From an uncultured Flavobacteriaceae bacterium (GTDB lineage: Bacteria > Bacteroidota > Bacteroidia > Flavobacteriales > Flavobacteriaceae): a stretch of 64,000 bases of DNA. Below, one piece after another: positions 8,629 through 17,409 of this stretch. Location: NCBI GenBank assembly GCA_947494715.1, contig CANLWG010000019.1, positions 39,337-103,336 on the forward strand. The letters are read 5' to 3'. Each line of letters starts with the position of its first letter. Position 1 is the stretch's first letter. The position numbers and the translations under genes are program-made. The notes beneath the pieces are model-generated. The model had not been told where the DNA came from. It ran no database searches and was given only the letters and a program-made list of their open reading frames with translations.

Positions 8629-9468
8629 TCAGGGGGGGCTGTTCAACCAAGACCTAAAAAAGGAGGCCTTATCCCTACTAACGATTATGGTTTCCGATAA
8701 ATCTGCAATCCCGTTTATTTTTAACTTCACCTCTACCTTACCGTTTGTTGAACTTTTATATGAATCAATACTGGTTTTGGAAATGATGTATTTGCGGTTT
8801 GCCCTAAAAAAACTATCGTCCAACTTTTCTTCAAACTCTTTTAATGTTAATTCAGAAGTGTATTTGTTTTGATCACCGCCAAGAACATAGGTGATTCCAA
8901 ATAATGAATAAACAACAACTACCTCTTTAGGATTCAAGAATTTAGTGGCATATGCATCCGTTACCTTTAGTTTAACCTCGGGGACAATCTTCAAAGATTC
9001 TAGATTCTCTTGATTGGACATAAAGAACAATGCAAAATATATGACATGAAAAAACAAAACGAATACTAACGCTACAATGGTATCCTTGGTATAGAAAACA
9101 AAGGAAAGTGAAAGTCTTTCCCCTTCAAAAAAGATATAATCGAACAACTCGTTTAAAACAACGCTAAAAAGGATTACACTTAAAGTATGCAGCGTGAGTT
9201 GGTAGGCTACCCTTTTTATAAAATCCTGATTTAATGGAATTCTCTTGTTTAAAATTCGAATTCCCAGCGCATAAAATTCGATGATCAAATAGGTGGTAAG
9301 GATATCCACCAGGTAGTAATAAAAGTATTGCGAATCAATTTTTTGAAAGTCGTACGTAATTAAAAAATTAAGGGAAGTAATGGATATCGTTATAATCCAT
9401 AAGTAGGGCCTTTTGAATAATAAGTCTTGGCTTTTTTTTAAACCTTCCATAGATTCTTTACTCCCCAT
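8629..9468 (-). CDS. Membrane protein with C-terminal LytTR DNA-binding domain
   Basis: The 279-residue protein has four predicted membrane segments in its first 160 residues and a soluble C-terminal domain (about 180-279). That domain resembles LytTR DNA-binding domains, with features such as LKEFEEKLDDSFFRANRKYIISKTSIDSY. The consensus is Phe-x-Arg-x-His/Asn-(K/R)-x-x-hydrophobic-hydrophobic-N/S. Membrane-anchored LytTR regulators without a receiver domain are common in Bacteroidota and are thought to sense membrane or envelope signals directly. It starts 5 bases after the stop of the upstream serine hydrolase gene, so the two are almost certainly co-transcribed and may be functionally linked. 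No target gene can be named. Confidence 0.82.
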   Translation of the reverse strand: MGSKESMEGLKKSQDLLFKRPYLWIITISITSLNFLITYDFQKIDSQYFYYYLVDILTTYLIIEFYALGIRILNKRIPLNQDFIKRVAYQLTLHTLSVILFSVVLNELFDYIFFEGERLSLSFVFYTKDTIVALVFVLFFHVIYFALFFMSNQENLESLKIVPEVKLKVTDAYATKFLNPKEVVVVYSLFGITYVLGGDQNKYTSELTLKEFEEKLDDSFFRANRKYIISKTSIDSYKSSTNGKVEVKLKINGIADLSETIIVSRDKASFFRSWLNSPP

Positions 9469-9473
9469 GCATC

Positions 9474-11231
9474 TTATTTTAACCTTTTAAACTTGTACCC
9501 TGATAAGGTCAAATAGTCTATGCCGTTCGTTTTCTCCAGTTTAACAGTTTCTCCCCCGAAAAAATCAAAATTGTATCCCGGAATAATAGCCAATTCATCA
9601 GATATTGGTGATAAACCTAACTGTATTTCCATTTCTCTAGGAAACTTTGCACTTCCTCTTATTTCCAGAACATTATCCGAATTGATCAACAGTTGCAAAT
9701 TATCAATAGTTTGGTAATCATTTTCACTGTAATTGTCAACTTTATAGGTGCCAACTGCATTCTTCCATGAATTTGGTATCTTTTTAGCGTTGATTTTAGA
9801 GCCGATAACGTGTCTGGTACCACTTTCAAATTGTTCTCCAATTATAACTTCATCGTTTGATTCTTTCCAAAAAACGTCCATAGCATGTATTTTTACTCCT
9901 AAAGCCTTGAAATATAATTTTATTAGACCATTGGAGTATGGAACACCTATCCCTTTTTTATCCTCTGCCTTAAGATCCACATCAAATTTATTGCCATTTC
10001 TCTTAAAGTTTAAAATTCCGATAGATGTACTATATGTGCCCTCGATTTTTTTGAATTGATCATCGGTCAATATGATTTTTTTATAATTAACCTTCTCCTT
10101 TTTAGCGTTATGATTTTTGGAAGCTTTATACTTTTTACCAATAAAAGAATATAACTTACCCCAACTATCCCAATGAATTGTGCTACTGGAATTGGAGTTA
10201 CTGCAAATAATAATGGACGTGTCGAGCTCGGGAATAAAAAAGATGTAAGAATAAAAAGGTTCATGCACACCTGCCTTTTTAACTCTGGTATGTCCGCTCT
10301 TCAATTTAAGTACCTCCCACATGAGTCCAATCCCCGTATCAAAGGCCAATGGCGCGTCAACAAACTGATTTTTGATGGCATCCTCAACAACCGCATCGCT
10401 CAGAAATTTCTTGTTTGCCCTTCTACCATTTTTGGTATACAATCGGACTATTTTGAGCATGTCCGTAACGCTGGATGTGACACCATCCGAACCTGAAAAG
10501 CTATAGCTGTACGTGTCGATTTCAGTTCCATTGTCATATCCTTTTGTCCGTTCGGCCGGACCAAAATACGAATGGTACATTTTTAGTGGTTTGAATATAT
10601 TGTTTTCAACATATTCCTCATAAGAAACTCCAGATACACGCTCTACCAATAGGGACAATAAATCAACTCCCCAATCCGAGTATTGATAGACCCTTCCAGG
10701 AGGTGAAATGAGGTATTCATCCTTGGAGTTCAGCAAAAGATTTTCCAAGGGTTCTGGCGCTTTCTTCATAAACCCTTTTGCACGCAGCCTGGGAAGGCCT
10801 GCGTAATGGGAAAGCATATGCCGTATTGTAAACTCATTTTCGTCCTTAAAGTGTGATCTCATGGAAAAATCTTGAACATAGTGAGTATATGGTTTATCTA
10901 TATCAATAAGTCCATCCGTGCATAGTTTTAAAATGGCGGTGGATGTAATAATCTTTGATACGGACCCAATGGGATACTCGGTGTTTTTTGTCGTTCTGAT
11001 GCCATTTGATTTATCTGCATAACCAAACCCTTCTTCGAGAACCAGTTGGTCCTCAATTTCCATGGCAATGCTTAATCCTGTGACATTATGCTTTTTCATT
11101 TTCTTGATTACATGTTCCTTGAAGTCTTGCTTGAAGTGCTCCAATTCAGCAGGCGAAAATTGTTTTTGTGCATTAATTTCACATGTTAGCAGTAATCCTA
11201 GTATAAGAAAGATGTTGTGATGTAGTTTCAT
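9474..11231 (-). CDS. Secreted serine hydrolase, class C beta-lactamase-like fold
   Basis: This 585-residue protein has a signal peptide (first ~21 residues, ending near INAQ) and a beta-lactamase/transpeptidase-like domain. The catalytic Ser90-x-x-Lys93 (SVSK) is clear. The second motif is Tyr184-Ser-Asp186 where family members usually have Tyr-x-Asn. HYAGLPRLR and PGRVYQYSDWG are typical surrounding segments. From about residue 390 a beta-rich domain follows, as in many peptidase S12-like proteins of Bacteroidota. Family members include D-aminopeptidases, esterases and penicillin-binding-like enzymes; the substrate here is unknown. It is the first gene of a two-gene unit with a LytTR membrane regulator. 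It is not good evidence of antibiotic resistance. Confidence 0.87.
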   Translation of the reverse strand: MKLHHNIFLILGLLLTCEINAQKQFSPAELEHFKQDFKEHVIKKMKKHNVTGLSIAMEIEDQLVLEEGFGYADKSNGIRTTKNTEYPIGSVSKIITSTAILKLCTDGLIDIDKPYTHYVQDFSMRSHFKDENEFTIRHMLSHYAGLPRLRAKGFMKKAPEPLENLLLNSKDEYLISPPGRVYQYSDWGVDLLSLLVERVSGVSYEEYVENNIFKPLKMYHSYFGPAERTKGYDNGTEIDTYSYSFSGSDGVTSSVTDMLKIVRLYTKNGRRANKKFLSDAVVEDAIKNQFVDAPLAFDTGIGLMWEVLKLKSGHTRVKKAGVHEPFYSYIFFIPELDTSIIICSNSNSSSTIHWDSWGKLYSFIGKKYKASKNHNAKKEKVNYKKIILTDDQFKKIEGTYSTSIGILNFKRNGNKFDVDLKAEDKKGIGVPYSNGLIKLYFKALGVKIHAMDVFWKESNDEVIIGEQFESGTRHVIGSKINAKKIPNSWKNAVGTYKVDNYSENDYQTIDNLQLLINSDNVLEIRGSAKFPREMEIQLGLSPISDELAIIPGYNFDFFGGETVKLEKTNGIDYLTLSGYKFKRLK

Positions 11232-11582
11232 GATTCCAATTTGTTTTTTGATTAATTCTTGCTAAAAGTAGTTCCTGTAAAAGACTGGATTTACATAAAA
11301 CCATTCAAAACAAAGTGAACCGATATAAATTTGAACATGAATCGAACCCTTAGGCACTAACCTATGAATTCGCAAAGACCTTATTAATCTTTGGTTTCAT
11401 GTTCCAACTTTCTGTTTGTATACTTCATCGCCATCTTTGAAAGTCTTTTCAAAGCGTATATGAATGTTCATGAAACTCCTTATGAACTGAATTAAGCACA
11501 CGATAACTTCAAAAGAGGTCATATTTGAATTTTTTAGTTACCTAAAGAAAAAAAGAGGTCTAATGTACTATGGGGCAATACT
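11232..11582. other. Intergenic region upstream of the hydrolase and the truncated protease gene
   Basis: About 350 bases separate divergent genes. I found no gene. A 10-base direct repeat (AAAAGAGGTC at 11511-11520 and 11551-11560) lies just before the truncated gene at 11583. The plus frame of that gene is open back to a stop at 11535-11537 but shows no catalytic motif of a protease. Confidence 0.6.
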
Positions 11583-12242
11583 ATGACCAAGAAAAAATTG
11601 GCCGGTATCAATTCTTCAAAATTCAATGATGCTGATAACGTAGGGTTTGCCATTCCTATCTCCGTAATTAAAGATGTTGTAGAGCGTGTTAAGGAAAATA
11701 CGACTTTTGATTTTTCATTACAGTGTTCATCTTGCTCAGGGTTATCTTATGAAGCGCTAGAGTATTGTACTAATTGTGGAGCAACCTTGGATAAGAATGC
11801 TTTTGAGGAAACGAAACTAGGGGAATTTTCTTTGTTCATTGAAGATGCCCTTACACAATTGGACATTAATCCTGTTGTTACCCGTGCGGGATTTGAATTT
11901 TGGGAGTTTCATCAAGGGAGTTCGTTAATACGGATTTTTGTAATGAACAAAAATTATCTGTACTTAACTTCACCGCTCAACAATTTACCTAAACAGAATC
12001 TTGGTGAATTATATGAATATCTTGTAGCAAGTGATCAAGGGGCGTTCTCCTTGGGGGTTTACAAAAATCAAATATTTATTTCCTATAGATTGCATATGTC
12101 CGATTTGTTTAAAGACGAAACCACCAAAAACAATATCAAAATAAAGATAAAAGAACTAACGATAAAAGCGGATGAACTTGATGATTTCTTTGTAGAACAC
12201 TATCATTGCACCATGAGCACCCATGCAAAAAAGGTAGTATAG
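11583..12242 (+). CDS. Truncated trypsin-like protease remnant with zinc ribbon and C-terminal domain
   Basis: The 219-residue product begins with a segment (GINSS...NVGFAIPISVIKDV, residues 8-32) that closely resembles the last strands of HtrA/trypsin-like domains, where the pattern is GINT...IGFAIP. The catalytic His, Asp and GNSGG serine motif that should precede it are absent, and none are visible upstream. A zinc ribbon follows with Cys48-x2-Cys51 and Cys62-x2-Cys65. A ~140-residue alpha/beta domain then resembles YbjN/CesT-like folds only in general appearance. Either a longer protease gene lost its 5' part, or the remainder is retained as a small protein. The start at 11583 is the first ATG. 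Function is unknown. Confidence 0.55.
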   Translation: MTKKKLAGINSSKFNDADNVGFAIPISVIKDVVERVKENTTFDFSLQCSSCSGLSYEALEYCTNCGATLDKNAFEETKLGEFSLFIEDALTQLDINPVVTRAGFEFWEFHQGSSLIRIFVMNKNYLYLTSPLNNLPKQNLGELYEYLVASDQGAFSLGVYKNQIFISYRLHMSDLFKDETTKNNIKIKIKELTIKADELDDFFVEHYHCTMSTHAKKVV

Positions 12243-12246
12243 AGGG

Positions 12247-12268
12247 CCGATAAATATAAACGTATCGG
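12247..12268 (+). terminator. Hairpin after the truncated protease gene
   Basis: CCGATA (12247-12252) pairs with TATCGG (12263-12268), followed by TTTCTT. It lies just after the stop codon and is a likely but short terminator. Confidence 0.45.
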
Positions 12269-12441
12269 TTTCTTAAGACCATTACGAAAAGGCATATCAA
12301 TTTTTATAACTACAAGATAGCAAAAGGTAGGGCCGCCGGAGATAAACATGAAGAATCAACACATAATATGATCAAAAAGGCCGTTTGAAAATTATAAGAT
12401 AGTTCTGTTTAAATCGTGAACTTTCAAATGGATTTTTGTTA

Positions 12442-12473
12442 AAAAGGGATACAGGAAATTCCATACCCCTTTT
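12442..12473. terminator. Possible bidirectional terminator before the cstA-like gene end
   Basis: AAAAGGGATA (12442-12451) pairs with TACCCCTTTT (12464-12473) with one mismatch. It has A and T runs on the proper sides for both strands and lies between two converging genes. Confidence 0.45.
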
Positions 12474-12524
12474 CTCAAAAAACTAAACCAACTCGGATTA
12501 TAAACCTTAGATTGATTTTCCTTA

Positions 12525-13979
12525 TTATAAAAAAGTCTCTTTCATACTTCGGAAAACCGCTTTTTTTCTCATCACATAAGTCCAAAACAAAATGATGGTA
12601 CAAAGGGTTATTAAGGCCCCGCCCAAATACGAAATATCATTGGCCAATTCAAATCCTTCGGGCGCGATTAAAATATATGTGCTGCACACCATCGTCATGA
12701 AGATGGCCGGAAATAACGTAACCCAATAGGCTTTGTTCTCAAATATCAAATAAGCGGTAATTGTCCAAAGCACTACCATGGCCAAGGTCTGGTTGCTCCA
12801 TGCAAAATAGCGCCAGATGATACCAAAATCCATTTGGGTCAGGGTAAAGGCAAGGACAAAAAGAGGAATACTTATGTATAATCTGTTCTTTATCTTTTTC
12901 TGGTCGGATTTAAAAATATCGGACAATATCAATCGTGCAGAACGAAATGCAGTATCTCCCGAGGTAATGGGGGCGGCGACTATGCCCAGTAAAGCCAAGA
13001 TTCCTCCAATCCCTCCCAGCATATGCAATGATATTTCATTGGCCGCCCAAGCAGCGTTGTTATTGTTGGCCAACATGGCATTGTTGAGTTCACTTACATT
13101 TCCAAAGAATGTCATGGCCGCTGCAGCCCAAATAAGCGCTACGATCCCTTCCGTTATCATGGTGCCAAAAAAGATTCCTCTTCCGCATTTTTCGTTTTTC
13201 ATACAACGTGCCATTAAGGGCGATTGTGTAGAATGAAAGCCTGATATGGCCCCACAAGCTATGGTTACAAAAAGTATAGGAAACAAAGGGGTCTCATCTG
13301 GATTGGTGGTCATGTTCCGAAGGTTTCCAGGATTCAGTTCGGGAATTTTATAGTCGCCAAAAAGTAGGGCCATAAGCAGACCTATTGCCATTAAAAGCAT
13401 GGCCATACCAAAAATAGGATACAACTTGCTAATCAGCTTGTCTATGGGAAGTAGAGTGGATAAGATATAATAAGCCAAAATAACGCCTACCCAGATCCAA
13501 AGGTTCCACATATCACCTGTCATTCCGTTAATTATCTTTGCAGGACCTACCAAAAAGACCGTCCCGACAAAAATCAACAAGGCTACCGTAAATAGCCGCA
13601 TAATCTGTTTTACATTTGGGCCAAGATAGATGCCTACAACCTCACTAATACTTAATCCATTATGCCGAAGGGAAAGCATTCCAGAAAAGTAATCGTGTAC
13701 GGCGCCAGCAAAAATACTTCCTAGAACAATCCATAGGAATGCAGCTGGCCCAAACATTGCACCTGCTATCGCTCCAAAAATAGGCCCCAAACCTGCTATG
13801 TTCAAAAATTGAATAAGAAAAACCCTCCACTGGGGCAACGGAACAAAATCAATATCATCCCGTAATAGTACTGCTGGAGTTTTACGCTCAGTATCGATAC
13901 CGAAAATCCTTTCTATAATCCTCCCATAAATGAAGTAACCGGCAATTAATACAATAATGGATACGATAAATGAAACCAT
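12525..13979 (-). CDS. cstA: CstA-family carbon starvation transporter
   Basis: The 484-residue polytopic protein shows CstA-type motifs. These include a start with YGRIIERIFGID, the QFLNIAGLGPIFGAIAGAMFGPAAFLWIVLG stretch split over two helices, HDYFSGMLSLRHNGLSI and HSTQSPLMARCMKNE. About a dozen membrane segments are visible. The length fits the shorter CstA branch rather than the ~700-residue enteric proteins. CstA proteins import pyruvate or peptides when carbon is scarce. It lies downstream of, and in the same direction as, the FAD oxidoreductase gene (89-base gap), so it may share the transcript of the carbohydrate-uptake locus. This could link it to use of the end product of that locus. 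Confidence 0.9.
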   Translation of the reverse strand: MVSFIVSIIVLIAGYFIYGRIIERIFGIDTERKTPAVLLRDDIDFVPLPQWRVFLIQFLNIAGLGPIFGAIAGAMFGPAAFLWIVLGSIFAGAVHDYFSGMLSLRHNGLSISEVVGIYLGPNVKQIMRLFTVALLIFVGTVFLVGPAKIINGMTGDMWNLWIWVGVILAYYILSTLLPIDKLISKLYPIFGMAMLLMAIGLLMALLFGDYKIPELNPGNLRNMTTNPDETPLFPILFVTIACGAISGFHSTQSPLMARCMKNEKCGRGIFFGTMITEGIVALIWAAAAMTFFGNVSELNNAMLANNNNAAWAANEISLHMLGGIGGILALLGIVAAPITSGDTAFRSARLILSDIFKSDQKKIKNRLYISIPLFVLAFTLTQMDFGIIWRYFAWSNQTLAMVVLWTITAYLIFENKAYWVTLFPAIFMTMVCSTYILIAPEGFELANDISYLGGALITLCTIILFWTYVMRKKAVFRSMKETFL

Positions 13980-14068
13980 TGATAAAATGATTTTTTTACT
14001 ACTACCTTACTTTTGTTGAAATGAAAAATTCCCAAAAATTATTGGGCTACCATCTAATCCAAAGTACC

Positions 14069-15739
14069 TCATTTCAATATTTGACCTTTTTCCAACAATG
14101 ATTTGCTTAGCATTTCATACTCCACATCCTGTACGGCTATACCCTTATCAATGGCCATTGTTGCAGCCGCCGCTGCGGATTGCCCCAAAATCATAAAAAC
14201 CGGCTCCATGCGAATGGATCCAAAGGCGATATGACTGGAGGATACGCATACAGGAACAAGCAAATTGGTACATTCGTCCTTTTTCGGAACCAAGGAACCA
14301 TAGGATATGGCGTAGGGTCCATTGGTGCTTACTCCAATGTCCCCTTCGTTTTGTACAAAACCATCTTCTTTGATATAACGTTGTACGTTATGAGAATCCA
14401 TTGTATAGGAGCCCATACCGACAGAATTTGGTGTAGGCCGTTTTTTTAACAGTTCATTTTCCGTCATTACAAACTCCCCGATCATACGCCTAGCCTCCCT
14501 AACATAAATCTGGTGTGGCCAGTTGTCGTTATCTATAAACTCGTCTTTTGAAAGTCCCCATTTGGACATTTCCAACCGTATATTTTCAGGTACCCTTGGG
14601 TCGTTGGCCACAAACCATAAAAGGCCTTTTTGGTACTGCTCGTGTTCCTTAATAATTTCCTTTCTACGTTCATAGGAACCTTCCGGATAATCATAGTTCA
14701 TCCCGATATTGTCACTACTAAAAGGGCCGTGATTGTTGGTATCGGTTTTGTGGTTTGGTATGATATCGAATTTGTTGAACCAACCGTCCCAACCTGTATC
14801 GAAAACCCTGCCCAAAAGTTCATATTGCATAGGGTCATAACCCTCAGGTTTAGGGAAGGGTACTCTATTAGGTTCATGATCGGTCATACATGTTCGAAAG
14901 CAATACGCCTGTATTTTATCGTCACCACTATGCTTTTCTCCCGGATGTTCATCTGATACCCTTGGTAAAAGTCCACTAGAGGGGTCATTAGGAGTAATAT
15001 AGGGTGAGATATCGGATTCAAACCAATGACCATGATGTAGTACTCCCGTCTGTACGCCATTCCATTCTTCCCTATAGACATCACGACCTTCACGACCCAC
15101 GTGATAACTTACCCCGGCCGTGGCCATTAAATCTCCTTCATAAGTAGTGTCCAGGAACATTTTCCCTGTATAAATCTTTCCGCTCAAGGTAGTAATAGAT
15201 ACAATTTTGCCATCGACCATTTCCACACCATTCTCCCGATTCAGCCACTCATCCCGATCTACCCGAATTTCATATTCCTCAATCAAATTCTCAAATACTT
15301 TCTCCGCCACATGTGGCTCAAAAATCCACATAGTGCGATTCTCTCCATCCATGGCAGGTGTCCCCTGCCCTTTGTTGCCATATTCCTCCTTGGGCTGCCA
15401 TTTCCAGGCTACGTCCGTATTGTAATGTTGCCATACCCGATGATAAAACTCCCTGGCAAGACCACCGATAACACTTTTATCCCCAGTATCGGTAAAGCCC
15501 AGCCCTCCCGATGACAATCCGCCCAAATGCTTGTCCGGGGAAACCACAATTACTGACTTCCCTGATTCTTTGGCTTCAACCGCAGCAATGACCGCAGCAG
15601 ATGTGCCTCCATAAATAATGATATCGGCAGTATTTGAATCAGTTTTTATTTCGGTTTCTTGTTTACAGCTCCATAGAAAGGCTAATGCTAATACTAAGAT
15701 TATGGGAAGCGAAATGAGGTTTACTATGTTTTTTTTCAT
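14069..15739 (-). CDS. FAD-dependent oxidoreductase, lipoprotein (paralogue 1)
   Basis: With the start at 15739 the protein begins with a clear lipoprotein leader whose cysteine lies in LAFLWSCKQ; a longer reading from 15784 would bury the leader. The mature part opens with a Rossmann FAD-binding strand (ADIIIYGGTSAAVIAAVEA, then HLGGLSSGGLGFTDTG) typical of the FAD_oxidored family (PF12831). Later motifs such as [23 protein letters not shown] and [16 protein letters not shown] are shared with the second FAD gene at 17410-19134. Members of this family occur in polysaccharide-use loci, but their reactions are mostly uncharacterised; oxidation of a sugar or sugar acid is an inference. It lies 55 bases downstream of the sulfatase gene, in the same transcript. 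Confidence 0.87.
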   Translation of the reverse strand: MKKNIVNLISLPIILVLALAFLWSCKQETEIKTDSNTADIIIYGGTSAAVIAAVEAKESGKSVIVVSPDKHLGGLSSGGLGFTDTGDKSVIGGLAREFYHRVWQHYNTDVAWKWQPKEEYGNKGQGTPAMDGENRTMWIFEPHVAEKVFENLIEEYEIRVDRDEWLNRENGVEMVDGKIVSITTLSGKIYTGKMFLDTTYEGDLMATAGVSYHVGREGRDVYREEWNGVQTGVLHHGHWFESDISPYITPNDPSSGLLPRVSDEHPGEKHSGDDKIQAYCFRTCMTDHEPNRVPFPKPEGYDPMQYELLGRVFDTGWDGWFNKFDIIPNHKTDTNNHGPFSSDNIGMNYDYPEGSYERRKEIIKEHEQYQKGLLWFVANDPRVPENIRLEMSKWGLSKDEFIDNDNWPHQIYVREARRMIGEFVMTENELLKKRPTPNSVGMGSYTMDSHNVQRYIKEDGFVQNEGDIGVSTNGPYAISYGSLVPKKDECTNLLVPVCVSSSHIAFGSIRMEPVFMILGQSAAAAATMAIDKGIAVQDVEYEMLSKSLLEKGQILK

Positions 15740-15794
15740 TATATCTATTTTTGTCCAATTTACTTTTACTTCTGTCACAGCCACAACACAAGAA

Positions 15795-17342
15795 TTAAGG
15801 ATTTACGTCCATATTTGACGCCTCACTTTTTAGGATAGTATTCAAGTGTTCCTTGAGCTCTTGGGCCAACTCTGGATGTTCCTTATAGTGATTTTTAGAT
15901 TCGGAAACATCATCTTTGAGGTTATACAATTCATCATTGCCATATTCATTCGTGGGTTCAATATATTTCCAATCACCTCTTCTCACGCCATACCGATTTC
16001 CTGAGGATTGTACAACGACCGACTTTCGTATGCTTTCATCTTTTCCCTCCAAAACAGAAAGCTGATCATAACTGTCTACTGCCATATCAACAGGAAGGTC
16101 ATAACCTATAATTGAGGCAAGGGTTGCTATGACATCGTTTAGGGCAAAGAGTTGGGTAGATTTAGTGTTCTTTGGAAAATGGCCCGGCCAACGTGCAATG
16201 AACGGAGTTCTCACTCCCCCTTCCCAAGCGGTCCTTTTTGTTCCTCGCAACACTCCGTTTGGATAATGCCCACTATCATATTGCTCTTTTTTTGGAATAC
16301 TTTCCGCGCTATTGGTAGTTGTTGTCAAGTCAATATCGGAGCGTGTAATTTCAAAATGTGACCCGTTGTCACTGGCAAATAAAACAATAGTATTCTCCGC
16401 CAGTTGCAAACTATCCAAGGTATCCAATAGTTTGCCGATATATGTGTCCAGCTCATATACATAATCGCCATAAAGACCTGCCTTGGTAGCGCCCTGGAAC
16501 TCTTCACTTGCTGCCAGGGGAATATGGGGCACATAAGGGGCAAAGTATAGGAAAAAAGGTTGGTCTTTATCGGCCTGAATATGGCTTTGCAAAAACTGCG
16601 TGCTTTTTTTGGTAATCCTATCGAGATATTGATCTGATGGAACAATTTCAATATGATCTTTGTTCTGAGCCGAAGCTATATTATAAAAGTCATGTTGCAA
16701 GGCGGCAACAATCTCCTTTTCGTCCATAATCCAACATTCACTGGCGCAGCTAAATCCGTACCAGTGCTCAAAACCATGGTCTACCGGGCCATCTGTAATA
16801 GGTTTGCTTAAATCCAGATTTGCACCGTTGTCCGGTGCTCTATGTTTTCCATAGCTTGCAGGTTTTTCCCCATCTAAGGTTGGGAACGAAGCCCCCAGAT
16901 GCCATTTACCAAAACCGGCCGTGGTATAACCTGCATTTTGCAACATTTGGGGAAGGGTAAGTTGACCCCTTGCCATCATGGAAGGTTCGTAGTTGGCCAG
17001 AACACCTGTTTTTTTCCAGCTTCGGAAGGGATAATTTCCTGTCATTAGTGCAAAACGGGATGGCGAACACGCTGCCACCGGACAATAGGCATCGCTCATC
17101 CGTATGCCCTGTGCTGCCAGCTTGTCCAAATTAGGTGTTGGAACCAGGGAATTTTTGTTATATGAACCCAAGTCCCCATATCCAAGATCATCGGCTAAAA
17201 TGATTACCACATTGGGAAGTGTGGCCTCTTGTTTCCCTTTTTCCTGTTGTTTCTCTTTTTCTTGGCAAGAGCAAATAAAAAAGAACCCCATTAAAAAGAA
17301 CAATCTTGACAAAGTCATTCGATACCATGAGTTTTCGTTCAT
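15795..17342 (-). CDS. Family S1 sulfatase, lipoprotein
   Basis: The sulfatase signature is Cys-Ser-Pro-Ser-Arg within AACSPSRFALMTGNYP. Its cysteine would be converted to formylglycine by an anaerobic- or FGE-type maturase not seen in this window. Metal ligands are visible in ILADDLGYGD near the start and in LFASDNGSH in the middle. The start was placed at 17342, because the frame continues upstream to 17429 and would overlap the next gene. From 17342 or 17318 a lipoprotein leader (FFFICSC) sits at the N-terminus. Such exported sulfatases remove sulfate esters from glycans. The exact S1 subfamily, and so the substrate, cannot be read by eye. It sits between two paralogous FAD oxidoreductases. 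Confidence 0.9.
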   Translation of the reverse strand: MNENSWYRMTLSRLFFLMGFFFICSCQEKEKQQEKGKQEATLPNVVIILADDLGYGDLGSYNKNSLVPTPNLDKLAAQGIRMSDAYCPVAACSPSRFALMTGNYPFRSWKKTGVLANYEPSMMARGQLTLPQMLQNAGYTTAGFGKWHLGASFPTLDGEKPASYGKHRAPDNGANLDLSKPITDGPVDHGFEHWYGFSCASECWIMDEKEIVAALQHDFYNIASAQNKDHIEIVPSDQYLDRITKKSTQFLQSHIQADKDQPFFLYFAPYVPHIPLAASEEFQGATKAGLYGDYVYELDTYIGKLLDTLDSLQLAENTIVLFASDNGSHFEITRSDIDLTTTTNSAESIPKKEQYDSGHYPNGVLRGTKRTAWEGGVRTPFIARWPGHFPKNTKSTQLFALNDVIATLASIIGYDLPVDMAVDSYDQLSVLEGKDESIRKSVVVQSSGNRYGVRRGDWKYIEPTNEYGNDELYNLKDDVSESKNHYKEHPELAQELKEHLNTILKSEASNMDVNP

Positions 17343-17409
17343 CGTATATGCATGTTTAATCGTAGGGCAAACCATTAGTTTATATAATCTGCCAAATTCC
17401 GTATACCAT

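Noticed and set aside
9474..11231. Serine hydrolase as an antibiotic-resistance beta-lactamase
   Set aside because: It has the S-x-x-K motif but is long, lacks the usual Tyr-x-Asn and has an extra beta-rich C-terminal domain, so resistance is not supported.
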